Shown one piece after another: positions 32,486-48,984 of a DNA stretch of 64,000 bases. The DNA is taken from contig JARWIR010000001.1 in assembly GCA_029959085.1 (NCBI GenBank), positions 22,435,730-22,499,729 of the forward strand. Direction: 5' to 3'. Below the pieces are notes generated by a model, which worked only from the letters and a program-made list of their open reading frames with translations, was not told where the DNA came from and searched no databases. Within the stretch, counting starts at the first letter, position 1. Each line of letters starts with the position of its first letter. The translations under genes and the position numbers were made by a program. Source of the stretch: Nemophila menziesii (taxonomy: Eukaryota; Streptophyta; Magnoliopsida; Boraginales; Hydrophyllaceae).

Positions 32486-32520
32486 CATGAAGGCGAGAAA
32501 AGATAACGTGGAAGCGAGAA

Positions 32521-33315
32521 CACCTAGGCTCCGCCTAGACTTCCGTCTAGTCTCCTCAGCACTCGATGGTGGTCGACCCCCGGCCTTACGCTTTTTAGAA
32601 CACTGCATACACTCTAGTCAATTGACTCTTACATTAAACAAATTACTCTACAAATCAACGCCAACCCTAAATTAATTTTTACTTGGTTGGAACTTAGAAC
32701 CCTGTTTTTGTATTTTGTAAATCTTCTCACTTGAATGTTTTTATTACAATTTTATTTTTATTTAACTTTTAAATGCTAACTAGATGTTGGTCTTTATCTA
32801 ATTGGTTTTGAACTTTTGATATTGCGATGTAATTTACAATTATATAGTTATATTTTTTTTAAAGTTTGATTTACATTTGAAATGATAATTTTTTTAGTAG
32901 AATTGATAATCATTATCTTATTTTTTTTGGAAAATAATATTTTGTTCCGAAAATAAAATTTTGTTCCGAAAATAATATATAATTCTTAAATTTCCAATAA
33001 AAATTCAGAAATTCCAAATTTTTTCGAATTCTTAATAGATTTTTCATTTTCGATTTTGTATAGAACAAAATTGAAATAGATTTTTTTTTTCTAAATAAAC
33101 CCTTTTCATTGAACAGATATATTGGCAACTAAATTAGTGTTAGATAAAAATAAAAAACTAGAGTAAAATATATAACATCTTTATTCCACCTTTCATATAA
33201 ATTTTTTAAATACCAATTATATTTATTGTTTTCTAAACTAACTTTTCTTTATATTTTATGTAAAGTGACAAATTTTTAGAAAAAAAAAAGTAAAGTGACA
33301 AATTAGGGGTGCCGT
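32521..33315. other. AT-rich intergenic
   Basis: A short CTAGGCTCCGCCTAGAC segment at 32523-32550 recalls the CCTAGG MITE family. The rest is AT-rich with no gene. Confidence 0.5.
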
Positions 33316-33998
33316 TAGGGGTGTGCATCGGGTTAGAAAACCCGCATAACCCGACCAACCCGATTACACTAACCCGAAATAATACGGGTTAGTTTTCTAT
33401 TGGGTGGGTTGCAGTTTACATTTTAGAAAAAGTATACACTTTTTGCGGGTTGCGGATTTTAAACTTGAAACCCGCATACCCGATTACCATGTAGTATAAA
33501 TTATTGGAAAAAAATGTATTGCTCATTTTATTCATATAAATTTGTATGGTCATGTGATTCTCACTTTATATTCCTTTTTTATTTCTTCTCTTTTAAATTT
33601 TTTAAATCCCTTGGTATTTCAAATATATTTTTTCAAATGAATCTGTTTTCATTTCAGTTATGATATTATGTCAATTTTTTGTTTAATTTATATTTTTATT
33701 TTCTAAGATCTCATTTTATATTTTTTAAAATCAGAGATGATTTAAAATGTTAATGAGTATCATAAACTATATTTTTTGTTGCAACACGCATTTGTAATAT
33801 AATCATGCCGAATGATTATGGATACAATTTCGGTTCATTTATTAAACTAAATCACCCGCAATGCACCCGCAACCCGAAACTCAATGGTTTATATAATGGA
33901 TTGGGCGGGTGTGGGTCTCATTTTTCAAAACCCGCACAACAACGGGCGATTTGTGGGTTGAGTATTTTTCATCCAAAACCGACCCGCGCACACCCCTA
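33316..33998. mobile_element. hAT-type MITE with perfect 8-bp duplication
   Basis: The ends TAGGGGTGTGC and GCACACCCCTA are perfect 11-bp inverted repeats, and GGTGCCGT is duplicated exactly at 33308-33315 and 33999-34006. Subterminal blocks of AACCCG/CGGGTT run inward from each end. It is 683 bp without a transposase. The right end lies 326 bp upstream of the CDC7 start codon. Confidence 0.95.
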
Positions 33999-34120
33999 GG
34001 TGCCGTGCAATGCTCGATCAACTATTACTATAATCAAGCTTGGGCTAGGTGAACTTTCAATTTGGGCTTGTGCTTCGAGATATGGACATTAAAGCCCAAT
34101 TCTGATTTTTCAAGAGCAAA

Positions 34121-34168
34121 TGGCGGGAATTTACACGTGTCAATTTTCTCAAACCCTTCTTTTCCCGC
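34121..34168. promoter_or_regulatory. Paired E2F-like sites upstream of CDC7
   Basis: TGGCGGGAATTT at 34121-34132 (minus-strand TTCCCGCCA) and TTTCCCGC at 34161-34168 both match the E2F consensus TTTSSCGC or its close form. ACACGTGT (34134-34141) between them contains an ACGTG core. They lie about 160-200 bp before the CDC7 ATG, and plant replication genes are commonly E2F-controlled. Function is inferred. Confidence 0.6.
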
Positions 34169-34324
34169 TTCTCTTCCGCACATATCTGCAATATTTTTCT
34201 AGTCAAACTCTCTGTAAATTCACTTCACTACAGTCTCACTCTTTCTCTCTCTAGACCTATACATACATAATATATACGTACGACTATACGAGTACATGTA
34301 CATACTGTAGATCTGTGACTCTAC

Positions 34325-39238
<4,914 letters not shown>

Positions 39239-40895
39239 TGACAACTTTGTCACTGACTTTTTTTTTACTGTTCGGATATGGTAATAATGTTGTTGCATTA
39301 ATTATTATTTTTACAGTAAATCGGCATTTGATTGTTTGTATATTTTTGGACTATCATCTTGTATTTACATTTTTTGATCCCAAATTAATCGGGGTACTAT
39401 AAATTGTGCTATTAGCGTATTACCAATTTATTTACAAAGTGTTAGGTATGGTTTCGTTGCGTTTATTACTTAGGTAGTTGAATATGAATTTCATAATTTT
39501 GCTTACTTGGCATAATACTACTGGTGCAATTACGTGGTGAGCTACTTGTACATGGATTCAACTACGAGAACTTTCTGGAATGAGTTTAATTTCCAAGTTT
39601 GCCCTTGACGCACTTTTCAATCAATTAAAGCGTTTTGGTGGACTTGGTAGTATTTTAATGCCACTGGCTAGTATAAAGTATTAAGATACTTAGTCATCAT
39701 AATCAAATATCTTGTTTGAAAAAGTAAAATCTGAGAGAATACTTGTTATATTATAGTCAAATTGCTAAAAAAAAATCTGGACAAAACATCAAAACATTTC
39801 CATTTTTTTTTTCAGAAATGCTTTATTATTTACTTATACAAAAAGCAACAATTGTTTTAGTGCAAATAAACTATCTGTTATCTATTCCTAGCTGAGAAAA
39901 ATTAAATCCTATTATCCCTATCCATTTATTAACGTGCTGCCTAATTGATCTTACAATAACATATGCACTTGAGTTGATTATACTGACATGTATAATTTAG
40001 CCAACTCTCCAATCTTATATACATGGATAGATCTTCTACCTTGATATAATTGGTAAATCAGGATAGTTTAATTGTTCTTGGATAACAAGTGCGTAAACTT
40101 TTTTTTTTTTTTTTTTAAAATATATCAGAAATTAAAATTACTAGAAAGAGTTATTTATCCTTAATTAAAAATTTAATGTCATTTTATGTTATTTTAAGAG
40201 TAACACAATCATACAATTCTTGTTAACTAATCTTTAAAATCTATCTAACATATCTTTATATTGTAAAATTTATTTAGAGATCCATATTAATTGTCTAATA
40301 TCGTCTTGTTTGATGTTTTTTTGAACGGATTGAAGTTATTAAAATATTTTCTAAACTTATTCGATTATGATCGTGTTGAAATTTCAGACACAGTCTTGAT
40401 CAACCGATTCTTCATACGAGTTACCCGGCACAATCTTGATCAACCGATTCTTCATACGAGTTACCCTATTGTCTAGTGTATTTTGCTTTTTTACCATTAA
40501 ATTTACTTATTCATACATTTTTTGTTATACACATCTTAATACAAATTTTATTACGTCTCACTTTCTTACTTGAACACATAACTACCCCTCGTGTTCACCG
40601 AATGTGCCAATTAGTCAATTACTTCCACGTAATCCGTATCAATAATTAGCATCCATACAATACGCCTAAACCATAGAAATTCCATAATCAAACATCTCCA
40701 TTTCAATTATGAGACTCAAATCAACCACACATTCGCAAAATCTAAAAGAAGTCCCATTTCATATTTTTTCAATTTCCGTTTTCAAAAATATCAGAGTTAT
40801 CTCGTCTACATATGTTAGAGAGATTCTGATTCGAGAGAACTTTACGAGATAGTGAAGGACGGTGGTGTACTAAATGTTGGATTTGACATATTGGG
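39239..40895. other. Intergenic between CDC7 and the RNase H fragment
   Basis: AT-rich, with a poly-T run near 40101-40116. A 40-bp tandem repeat at 40389-40467 (CTTGATCAACCGATTCTTCA twice) is the only clear structure. Confidence 0.6.
40389..40467. repeat. 40-bp tandem duplication
   Basis: CTTGATCAACCGATTCTTCA starts at 40395 and 40435; the units are nearly identical (CAGT or CAAT just before). No coding meaning. Confidence 0.9.
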
Positions 40896-41111
40896 CGCGA
40901 TTATAATGAGATACTAAGAAACCATCTAAATTTTGAGTTACATTGCATTTATCGGGAAGCAAACATGTGTGTAGATTTATTGGCAAAAAGAGGCATGGAA
41001 TTGAGCAGAGGTCCCTGTGTGTTGGAAGAACCTTCTGACTACTTATGGCAAAATATTACTAAAGATAAAAGTGATTGTACAATAATTAGACTAGTATTAG
41101 ACACTCAATGA
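40896..41111 (+). pseudogene. C-terminal RNase H-like (RVT_3 type) fragment
   Basis: A 72-codon frame ending in TGA reads RDYNEILRNHLNFELHCIYR, then EANMCVDLLAKRGMEL. The R-E-x-N-x-C-x-D-x-L-A pattern is the last motif of the plant RNase H domain found in LINE ORF2 and in RNase H-like host genes. Earlier motifs are missing and no start codon fits, so this is a broken copy. No poly-A tail is seen right after it. Confidence 0.65.
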
Positions 41112-41501
41112 GGGATTAATTAATTTATTTAGTCAACTTTGACTTTTTAAAGTTTTAAATGTATGAAAAAAAAATGTTAGAGAGATTTTCTAATTACTAT
41201 GAAATTATCAATATGTGGAGTCTTGACTAAAACTGTCAAAGAAAAATTGCTTAGGCTAAGGAAAACGAGATGATGCACTTTCATTTTTTAATGTTAGATA
41301 GAATCATTTTCAGATAAATTAAATAACGAATTTTCTAAACAATTCTAGACAGGTCTTATCCCATATATATATAATACTACTCGTAACATAACTAAGGGCA
41401 AATCCGTAACTATATATCTATCTTCTGGTAGTTTCCTAGAAACGAGCAGATTTGAACCCCTTCTCAAGCAAGTAATATACACCTATAATTTCCCTTCACC
41501 C
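41112..41501. other. Spacer and upstream region of BI-1
   Basis: AT-rich with no gene. It leads into the TATA box of BI-1. Confidence 0.5.
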
Positions 41502-41509
41502 TATATAAA
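41502..41509 (+). promoter_or_regulatory. TATA box of the BI-1 gene
   Basis: TATATAAA lies 117 bp before the BI-1 ATG in the context CACCCTATATAAACACACTC, a strong plant TATA match at a plausible distance, implying a 5' UTR of roughly 85-90 nt. Confidence 0.65.
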
Positions 41510-41625
41510 CACACTCCCATACAATTATCGTGACAATTAACAAATTAAGTTCCACACCTAAAAAGTCTTCAAAGTTGCATTTTAGTCCCTCTCTGATACG
41601 TTCGTAGAAGAAGATAAAGATAAAA

Positions 41626-43297
41626 ATGGACGCGTTCACATCGTTCTTCGATTCGCAATCGTCGTCAAGAAACGGTTGGAGTTACGATTCTTTCAAAAAC
41701 CTCCGCCATATCTCTCCCGTCGTTCAGACTCATCTCAAACAGGTAACAATTTATACCCCTACCCGGTGATTAACGTTAATTTTAACATTTTTAGGTTATT
41801 CTTAAGAATTTCAACCGTTTGTATATCGATTCTTTCTATTTTTACAAATTTTGATGGATTAAGAACGAACTAGGTTTTATATTATCATTTCTTTAATTTT
41901 GTTGAGAAACTTGTTGAAATTAGTTCGATATTCTGCCATTTAAGCCTTGGATGTGAAGTTTTAGGTAATAAAATATAGATAACCGAACATTTATAGGTAA
42001 TAATTGCTGATTTAGTTTGAACAATGATTTCTTGTGCAATCATAGCTAATTTTGTTTGGTGATGTAACGCCGTGTGAATGAGATATTGAATCTTTTAATT
42101 TGTTACATTCTTTGGTCCCTTGAAGTGTATAGTACTTGAATTTAATTGCACAATTGGTCTATGTTTTTATATGAAACAGCCAAATATAATTCATGTTTCA
42201 AAGTATAGGAAATAAACTCCTGTTATATCCCATAACGTTGCACCACTTGAATATACATATCTTGAAAAGCAAGATAAATGATTCTCAATTTAATTCTTGT
42301 GGGTTTAATCCGAGATAAAATCATAACCGCAGGTCTATCTTTCACTATGCTGTGCTTTAATCGCATCTGCTTTTGGAGCTTACCTTCACATCCTTTGGAA
42401 TATCGGTGGCATTTTAACCACAATTGCATGCTTCGGAAGCATTGCTTGGTTACTCGCTACACCAACTTATAAAGAGGTATGTTCCCAAACAAATAAATAA
42501 ATTATTTTGTATTTTGAAGAATGAAAATTGATTATTATACTCATTTCTTTATAATATGTATGAACAGCAAAAGAGGGTTGGACTTCTTATGTTAGCAGCA
42601 CTTTTCGAAGGAGCTTCTATTGGTCCTTTGATTAAATTGGCTATCGATGTTGACCCTAGGTACGTGTGGGTGTATTTTGTTTATTTAGCATAACACAGGG
42701 ACCAATTGTGCAATTTACATTATTATGTTGTCATTGCAGTCTTCTAGTTGGTGCTTTTGTGGGTTGTGGTCTGGCTTTTGGGTGTTTCTCAGCAGCTGCT
42801 TTGGTGGCTAGGCGTAGAGAATATCTGTACTTGGGAGGGGTACTTTCGTCCGGTTTATCGATTCTTTTCTGGTTGCATTTTGCATCTTCGATCTTTGGTG
42901 GGTCCGTAACCATGTTTAAGTTTGAGGTAAGAAATTAGTTAAATTGACGTGTTTTGATTATTAGGATTATAAATAGAGAGAGAGGATTAAATTAATGTAT
43001 GTTTTGCAGTTGTACTTTGGGCTTTTAGTGTTTGTGGGGTATATTGTGGTGGATACTCAAGATATAATAGAGAAGGCTCATGGTGGAGATTTAGATTATG
43101 TGAAACATTCACTTACTCTATTTACTGACTTTGTGGCTGTGTTTGTACGAATTCTCATCATTATGGTGAGTTTAAACTTTTACTGCAATTAAATTATAAA
43201 TTATGTCTGAGTTTTGTTGTATTGAGTTTGAGAATTTGTTTTGTAGATAAAGAACTCAGCTGCCAAGGAAGAGAAGAAGAAGAAGAGAAGGGATTGA
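41626..43297 (+). CDS. BI-1: Bax inhibitor-1 (TMBIM family) ER membrane protein
   Basis: Six exons with closed phases: 41626-41742, 42333-42476, 42568-42659, 42740-42926, 43010-43165 and 43247-43297, giving 248 aa, close to the usual plant length. The soluble N-terminus (MDAFTSFFDSQSSSRNGWSY) is followed by hydrophobic segments: LSLCCALIASAFGAYL, TTIACFGSIAWLLAT, LLMLAALFEGASIGPLI, FVGCGLAFGCFSAAALVA, GLSILFWLHFASSIFGG and LYFGLLVFVGYIVVDTQDII. The conserved HGGDLDYVKHSLTLFTDFVA precedes the last helix, and the tail NSAAKEEKKKKRRD is the charged end needed for function in plant BI-1. BI-1 resides in the ER membrane, influences Ca2+ leak and restrains stress-induced cell death. A TATA box lies 117 bp upstream. 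Confidence 0.97.
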
Positions 43298-44605
43298 ATA
43301 TGAATGTTTTGGTTTAGTTTGGTTTGGTTTGTCTAACAAGAGATGAGATGAGAGATTTGAATAAACGATGTTTATAAGTTGTTGCTTTCTTTTTTTAACT
43401 GTCATCATGATGATGTTAATAGGAACTCAGTGAGTAGAGTATGTTGACTATATATATAACTCTTTGATTCATGAATTTACTTTTGATATATTGCCGAAAA
43501 TATAATCTACTCCATTGTAATGGTAAAAAAACGTTAAAAAAAAACTAATTTTTCTTTTTAAGCAACAAGGTTATTTTCAGCAAGGTTTTTTTATATTATT
43601 TTTCGCTGTCTACTTGAACTGTTAGCATTTTATTACCGGATAGTTGTTTGGTATTCCATAATCCATATTGACCAAGTATTTAATATTTTCTTTGGTATAA
43701 CTTATATAAAATAAAACAAAATTAATATGTAGGATTCATTATGGGTTGTAAAGAAAAATCAACCATCTTTAAAGCAGGAAGTGAAACAATAGAAAAAGCC
43801 AGCTGGGGAAATACTTGCACCACACCTGTTGGATGGTTTATTAATATAATAATGGTGATTACTAATGAAGAGAGAGAGAAGACTTTAGCATTTTTTTTTT
43901 TCATATAATAAACATAGAAGATTACATCAAGAACAAAGAAGTTTATTAGCTATCAAGTACAACCCTATTAGTTGCACGTTACATCTATCTCTTGTAATCA
44001 ATTTTCGAAGAAAATCCGGTGGATCATTAAGCATCACCGGTTGAGTATGTAGTGATGCCCCCTCTCTTGCTAGTCTATCTCTTGTAATCAATTTTCGAAG
44101 AAAATCCGGTGGATCATTAGCATTTTTTTTAGGGAAAGGCTTATAGCATTTTAAACTGTATCTTTAATATTTAATTATGACATATAACTTTTAGTTATTA
44201 TATATTAATTTTTTTCTTTTTAAATCATTTGTATTTTTTAATATCAATATATATATTAAATTGTAAACAAATTAACATGATGGTATTTTTGCCATTTAAA
44301 CAAAAAATCTAATGAAATAATTTTTGTCTAATAACAAATATATAGATGATAAAACTAGATTAACAAAATTTTATAAGTATTTTAAATCTGATTTAATATT
44401 GAATACAAATATCTAAACTTGTAATATATATGAATAGTTAAAAGAAATAAAAAAAATATTTAATTAAAATTGGATTTTGTCAATTTTTTATTTAAGATCT
44501 AAGGGCCAATAAGGTTAGGTTTACTTCATAAGTCATGCTAACTTATCGGGAAATTCTTTGGTAAACCTATCCCTATTAGCCTCTAAACCTACACTTTACA
44601 CTTTT
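43298..44605. other. 3' flank of BI-1 and AT-rich spacer
   Basis: No gene. It contains the direct repeat at 43984-44119 and long AT-rich stretches from 44130 to 44500. Confidence 0.55.
43984..44119. repeat. Direct repeat of 46 bp, 90 bp apart
   Basis: TCTATCTCTTGTAATCAATT through GGTGGATCATTA occurs at 43984-44029 and again at 44074-44119 without a mismatch seen, separated by 44 bp. The segment may come from a transposon or gene fragment that I cannot name. Confidence 0.88.
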
Positions 44606-44992
44606 ACTCCTCCCAAACTAGAAATTGCCCCAAAAAATCGTTCATACATCCCCGTATCTCGCGTATTATTGTAACTTTTATCCCCTCGGTCAAACTCAGG
44701 GCAAATGCAGGATTTTACTACCGAGAGGATAAAAATATAAGTCGAAGTTAGGAAGGGAATAACAAGCTCGCTGGTGGAATCAGTAGGAATAGTAGAACAC
44801 TCCTCCCAAACTAGAAATTGCTCCGAAAAACCGTTCATACATCCTCGTATTTCGCGTATTATTGTAACTTTTTAGTCCCTCGGTCAAACTCAGGGCAGAT
44901 GCAGGATTTTACTACCGAGGGGATAAAAATATAAGTTGAAGTTAGGAAGGGAATAACAAGCTCGCTGGTGGAATCAGTAGGAATAGTAGAAC
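44606..44992. repeat. 193-bp tandem duplication, two copies
   Basis: Units start ACTCCTCCCAAACTAGAAAT at 44606 and 44799 and extend through GGAATCAGTAGGAATAGTAG. They differ at a handful of positions (for example CCCCAAAAAATCG and TCCGAAAAACCG). Short frames on the minus strand are not convincing as genes. Confidence 0.92.
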
Positions 44993-45480
44993 CAAATCGA
45001 TGTGAGTCTGTAATTGAGAGTTTAGTGCGAGGAACATCAGAGGATATGTTTATGATTGGAGAAGGATTGTTTGTATCTAGGTTAGGGTGACGGGGGTGGA
45101 TGAGGGTAAGGTAGGTGAAAGGATATATATTTAACAGGGGATGATAAACGTTTGGCTAAGGAAGGAGAAGAGTTTTGAGTTGACTCTGGAATTTCTCCTT
45201 CAATCAAGATTGGGTTCTTCAAATTTGGGTTCACCCATTAGGAACTAGTATTGCTTTGAGTTGGGTTGTCTTTTTAATCATATATGTATAGACAAACTGT
45301 TTCCTATCTTGGGTTGACTCAAAGTTCCTCCGCTACTTTTGTTGGTCCATGCATGCTAGTCCTATTTTGGGGGATCTTAATCAATAGATTCCTCTTGGAC
45401 CTTGAGTAATTACCTTATTCATTATTTAGTCCTAACTTTTCTATAATTGGCTTGTTATCACCACAAATTGATTTTCCATT
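44993..45480. other. Unassigned, possible LINE ORF1 downstream remnant
   Basis: No clear coding signal. It lies downstream of the ORF1 remnant on the minus strand and may be decayed element DNA. Confidence 0.35.
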
Positions 45481-46523
45481 TCAACGATTCGGCCCATTCT
45501 TTTCAAAACTATTAGCTTTATCACTCGCACTCTCTTTGTTATCTTTTCTTGCTTTGTCTATATCATCAGGGTGAACACGTGTCACCAGGGGGTTGGGTAT
45601 CATAATCGAATAATTTTTAGGCAAACCACTACTCGTACGATCATGCCATTTTTTGTCTCTATCTTTCTCCATGTACCTCCTTTATGAGCTTTGTTCACCA
45701 TGTCTGGATGAGAGACCCTCTGCCTCTTGACCATAATATCTTTTGTCTCCAACCTCTTCAGTCATATGGTGTCGTTTCTCACCAAATCATTGAGGAAGTT
45801 TGAGGGATCATCCAAGTTATCAACAATCTGAATTCTTCCTCCTTTCCTTTTAACCAGGCCAACCACTAGCAAATTTATGGAATAGAAGTTTGTTGGACCC
45901 TTGGTACATCTCGCTTAATTTTTGGATAACTCACAATCTCAAGTTTTGTGATTAAGGAGACCACAATAGTAGCAGAGCTTACTCATCTTCTCATATCTAA
46001 CCCTTGCTTCAGCATATGGGAAAGAGAGATGTTCCACCATGAACATAGTGACTAAAGTTTTTTCCCATAGAACACGAGTTCTGAGATATTTCACTATTTT
46101 GTTAACAATGTCATAAGCTAAGATATGCCAATCAAGATTCTTACAGATATCTTTGGCATTCTCAGAAGTCACAGCTATCCTTGAAGTGGAGCCACATGGT
46201 GGTTGTTGAGAAGTCTGTCTCTTCAATGGCCACCTCACGGTGCCATGCATGGAGGACTACATGTAGCCATTAGCAGACCAAGGATGAAAGTGATAAGTGT
46301 TCATGAGTTCATTGCGAGAGTCAAAAGCCAAGAAGAGCTTGTTTAAACCTACGCTAAACATGCATGTTAGATTTGAGGCTCCACGATCTATTTGCAGCAG
46401 TTTCCACTGTAAAAGGATTGACTTCATGAACATCAAGTATTTCAGCAAGCATCATATTCTAAAATCTCATGATCTTCGTCCTTGGGTTTCAGTTTCATAG
46501 TTTTGACCGGGCTAGACGCCATT
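45481..46523 (-). pseudogene. LINE ORF1 remnant with CCHC knuckle, minus strand
   Basis: From a minus-strand ATG near 46522 (MASSPVKTMKLKPKDEDHEI) translation passes through stops and frame changes, giving a DUF4283-like segment (CMFSVGLNKLFLAFDSRNEL, then HFHPWSANGYM) and a CCHC-type zf segment KLCYYCGLLNHKT (45939-45980). A hydrophilic C-terminal piece (MEKDRDKKWHDRTSSGLPKN) ends at 45481. This is the layout of plant L1 ORF1. ORF2 is not found next to it. Confidence 0.68.
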
Positions 46524-47271
46524 GTATGGAAAATAGTAACAATAAGCAGCAAGATTGTTTGTAGAAAGGGGCAAAGAAAGATGGAGTTGGGGAGAAAGCA
46601 GGGAAGACGAAAACACTCTAAAGGCTAAAGTAGAGAGAACTGATTTGGAAAAACTAAAAAAAGTGTAGAGGTAAAAGGAAAATGATAATATGTAATTACG
46701 AAAAAGGAAAGATAAAGAAAGCTGTAAGTTCTAAAACTAAGTAATAATTAGGAAAAGAGAGAGAATAGATCTTGAAAAAATAGATAAAATTAGGTATCTG
46801 AAAACTAAAAAATAAGGAATAACAAGAAAAGAAACTAAGGCTAATAATTTAATCATAAAAAAGTTAAGGTTAGAAAGTAAGAGAAATCAATCATACACAC
46901 AAGAGAAAACTACAAGTAACTAGGATAAGGATTTTTTTTTTAGTGATAATCATGGAGCAGGGAAATAAAGTACATGGAAGCAACTTTTATTTTGGGGTAA
47001 GAAAAATAAAATTAAAAGTATTCATTAACCTATTTGAGTAAGTTTATAAATTAATTTAATAATGTAAAAGATAAAATAAGCTTAAGAAAACGTTGAAAAG
47101 CTCAAACTCGTCTTCTTCACACACCCAGCCCCGCGACCACTGTCCTAGCCCCACGTAATCACCGCCATCACGCCACACCGGAGATCATTCTCCACCACCA
47201 ACAACACTGCCACACCATCAACAAGAAGATATTCTCCAAACACCCAATTTTATAGTTTAATATTAACAAAA
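46524..47271. other. Purine-rich spacer and upstream region of the 160-aa gene
   Basis: A-rich from 46630 to 47100, then an ACC/CCA-rich leader (47105-47230) typical of plant 5' UTRs just before the next gene. No other feature. Confidence 0.5.
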
Positions 47272-48273
47272 ATGAAGAGGCTAATAGAGTTTGGTAGAAA
47301 AGCAATGTTCTACGTTAGAGTTCTCTCCGGTTACGAAGAACGAAAGATCCGATCTTATCGAATACAGCTTCAGCAACGAGTCCAGCAGGTAATACAAATT
47401 CTATACGATTTTATTTTTAATTTCAATATTCTATATTTTGAAATGGATTATATTTATTTAAATGCATTATAAATTGTATGAATTATAAACGACGCTAGCT
47501 TGATTTTAGTATTAATTACAATATATGGATAATTCGAGGTTATATTATACTTACAATTTACTTTCAATTAGGGTTTTTGCACTGTTGAAGAACAGTGTAC
47601 TTGTCTTTTAGGGAAAGATGGATTATAGATTTTAGAATTACTTAGCTTAATTCTACTTCAATTTGAGAAATACCTTGTCTGAGCTGCAAATACTCTCTAC
47701 CATTAAGTCCAATTCAAGTGTTAGTAGCTTAATAATTTTAATTTAAATGTTAGGGCTAGTTCTTGAAAAGAACGGATGTGATTAACCCTTGATGAGATAT
47801 AATTTGACTTATATGCTTGCTAAATTTAGGCGGAAGAAAAAAAAGCTGCTTTGAGAAAAATGCCGGAACAACTTATTTTATCAGAAGTACGAAGAATGGT
47901 GGATGAGATGAAAGCTTTAAATCAGAAACTGGAGGACACGGTAAATAAATATTATTTCTTTTTGCCCCCTTAAAAAAGATTTCTTTCTTTTACCACCTCT
48001 TATCATCTCATTTCATAGGAAGCTGCTATTGAAGATTATTTCAAGCCATTAGACAGAAATGCAGAGGTGATTATGAAACACCAGCTTGAAGCAGAAGAGA
48101 AATCAATGAAGGAAAGGATGAAAACTATGCAAACACAAGCTTTACACGAGATAGCTGAAGCTGAAAAACTCGCAAGCATGAAAATTACTGATTTAACCCA
48201 ACATTCTAATGAGAAAGAATTGACTAAAGACGAGAAAGAATCAACCAAAACTATTCCTATCGAAGCCAGATGA
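47272..48273 (+). CDS. Uncharacterised 160-aa charged helical protein
   Basis: Three exons with closed phases: 47272-47388, 47830-47940 and 48019-48273. The N-terminus MKRLIEFGRKAMFYVRVLSG is amphipathic and basic, then EERKIRSYRIQLQQRVQQ begins a long charged helix with coiled-coil character (KKAALRKMPEQLILSEVRRM, VDEMKALNQKLEDT, then KHQLEAEEKSMKERMKTMQT). The C-terminal 30 residues are polar. Clean GT-AG introns, codon-phase conservation and an untranslated CCA-rich leader argue for a real gene. I do not recognise a named family; it resembles short plant-conserved proteins of unknown role. The N-terminus could be an organelle-targeting or membrane-binding helix, but that is speculation. 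Confidence 0.8.
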
Positions 48274-48984
48274 TTCATCATCCTTAATTTCTCTGAGTTA
48301 ATCTTGTAAACCACTTGCTTAATTAATTTTGTGAGATTTTAGTATGACTTGTGAAATATTACAAAGGGTATTATATCACTGTTATAAGTGATAACTAAGT
48401 TTTTTATTTTGATATGATGGCAAAGTTTACCATAGGAATTGGTTTTCTTGTGTATGAAGTTTTGTATTACAGAAAAGTGAATACAACTTTTCATTTATTT
48501 TAATAAGCGAATCAATTTTCTTTGCTAAATTTGTTGGATATTTGTTTGACAGCTTTTATACGCTTCCAAAAATAAATATATATATTTTTATGTGATAACT
48601 TAATTAGTTAATTACGGGAGACTGGTGGAGCCCAACCATCCCTCAGTAATGCTTCCGTTGATTATATTAACAAAAAATAGTAAACCAATACTAGCTGTAT
48701 AATTAGCCAAGAGTTTAAGAAATACTACTAAAACATTAACCTAGAAACGAGTAAATTCCACCTGACATTTATGTAGTGTATCTTAATAGTAGTATAAAAA
48801 TCCTATATATTCTAAACATTCATATAGTCTACACAGCTTATAGGCATCAGCTGACCTATATTTTTAGGTATCTCTCTACCTTAGAAATCAAGTAATTATT
48901 GAGTAATTGATAGAACTCGGGTCACTATTGTTTATCATTAGGTCTTAAGGGACTCTCAAAGCATCTAATTTTAACATATCTTAA
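48274..48984. other. 3' flank and spacer
   Basis: AT-rich with no gene; presumed 3' UTR of the preceding gene up to about 48500. Confidence 0.5.

Larger units (their letters stand above)
30063..32520 (+). mobile_element. Decayed CACTA (En/Spm) transposon
   Basis: CACTATTGCG at 30063 is followed by subterminal motifs typical of plant CACTA elements (TTTAGCGATGATAATGATGTCG, GTTTAGTGATGACAAAATGT, AGTCGCTAAAAACGACG; 30089-30340). A transposase pseudogene lies downstream in the same element. The opposite CACTA terminus was not found, so the right limit is approximate. A 109-bp tandem duplication lies at 30743-30949. Confidence 0.7.

Noticed and set aside
42731..42913. Minus-strand frame in BI-1 exon 4
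   Set aside because: Shadow of a coding exon with conserved membrane segments on the + strand.
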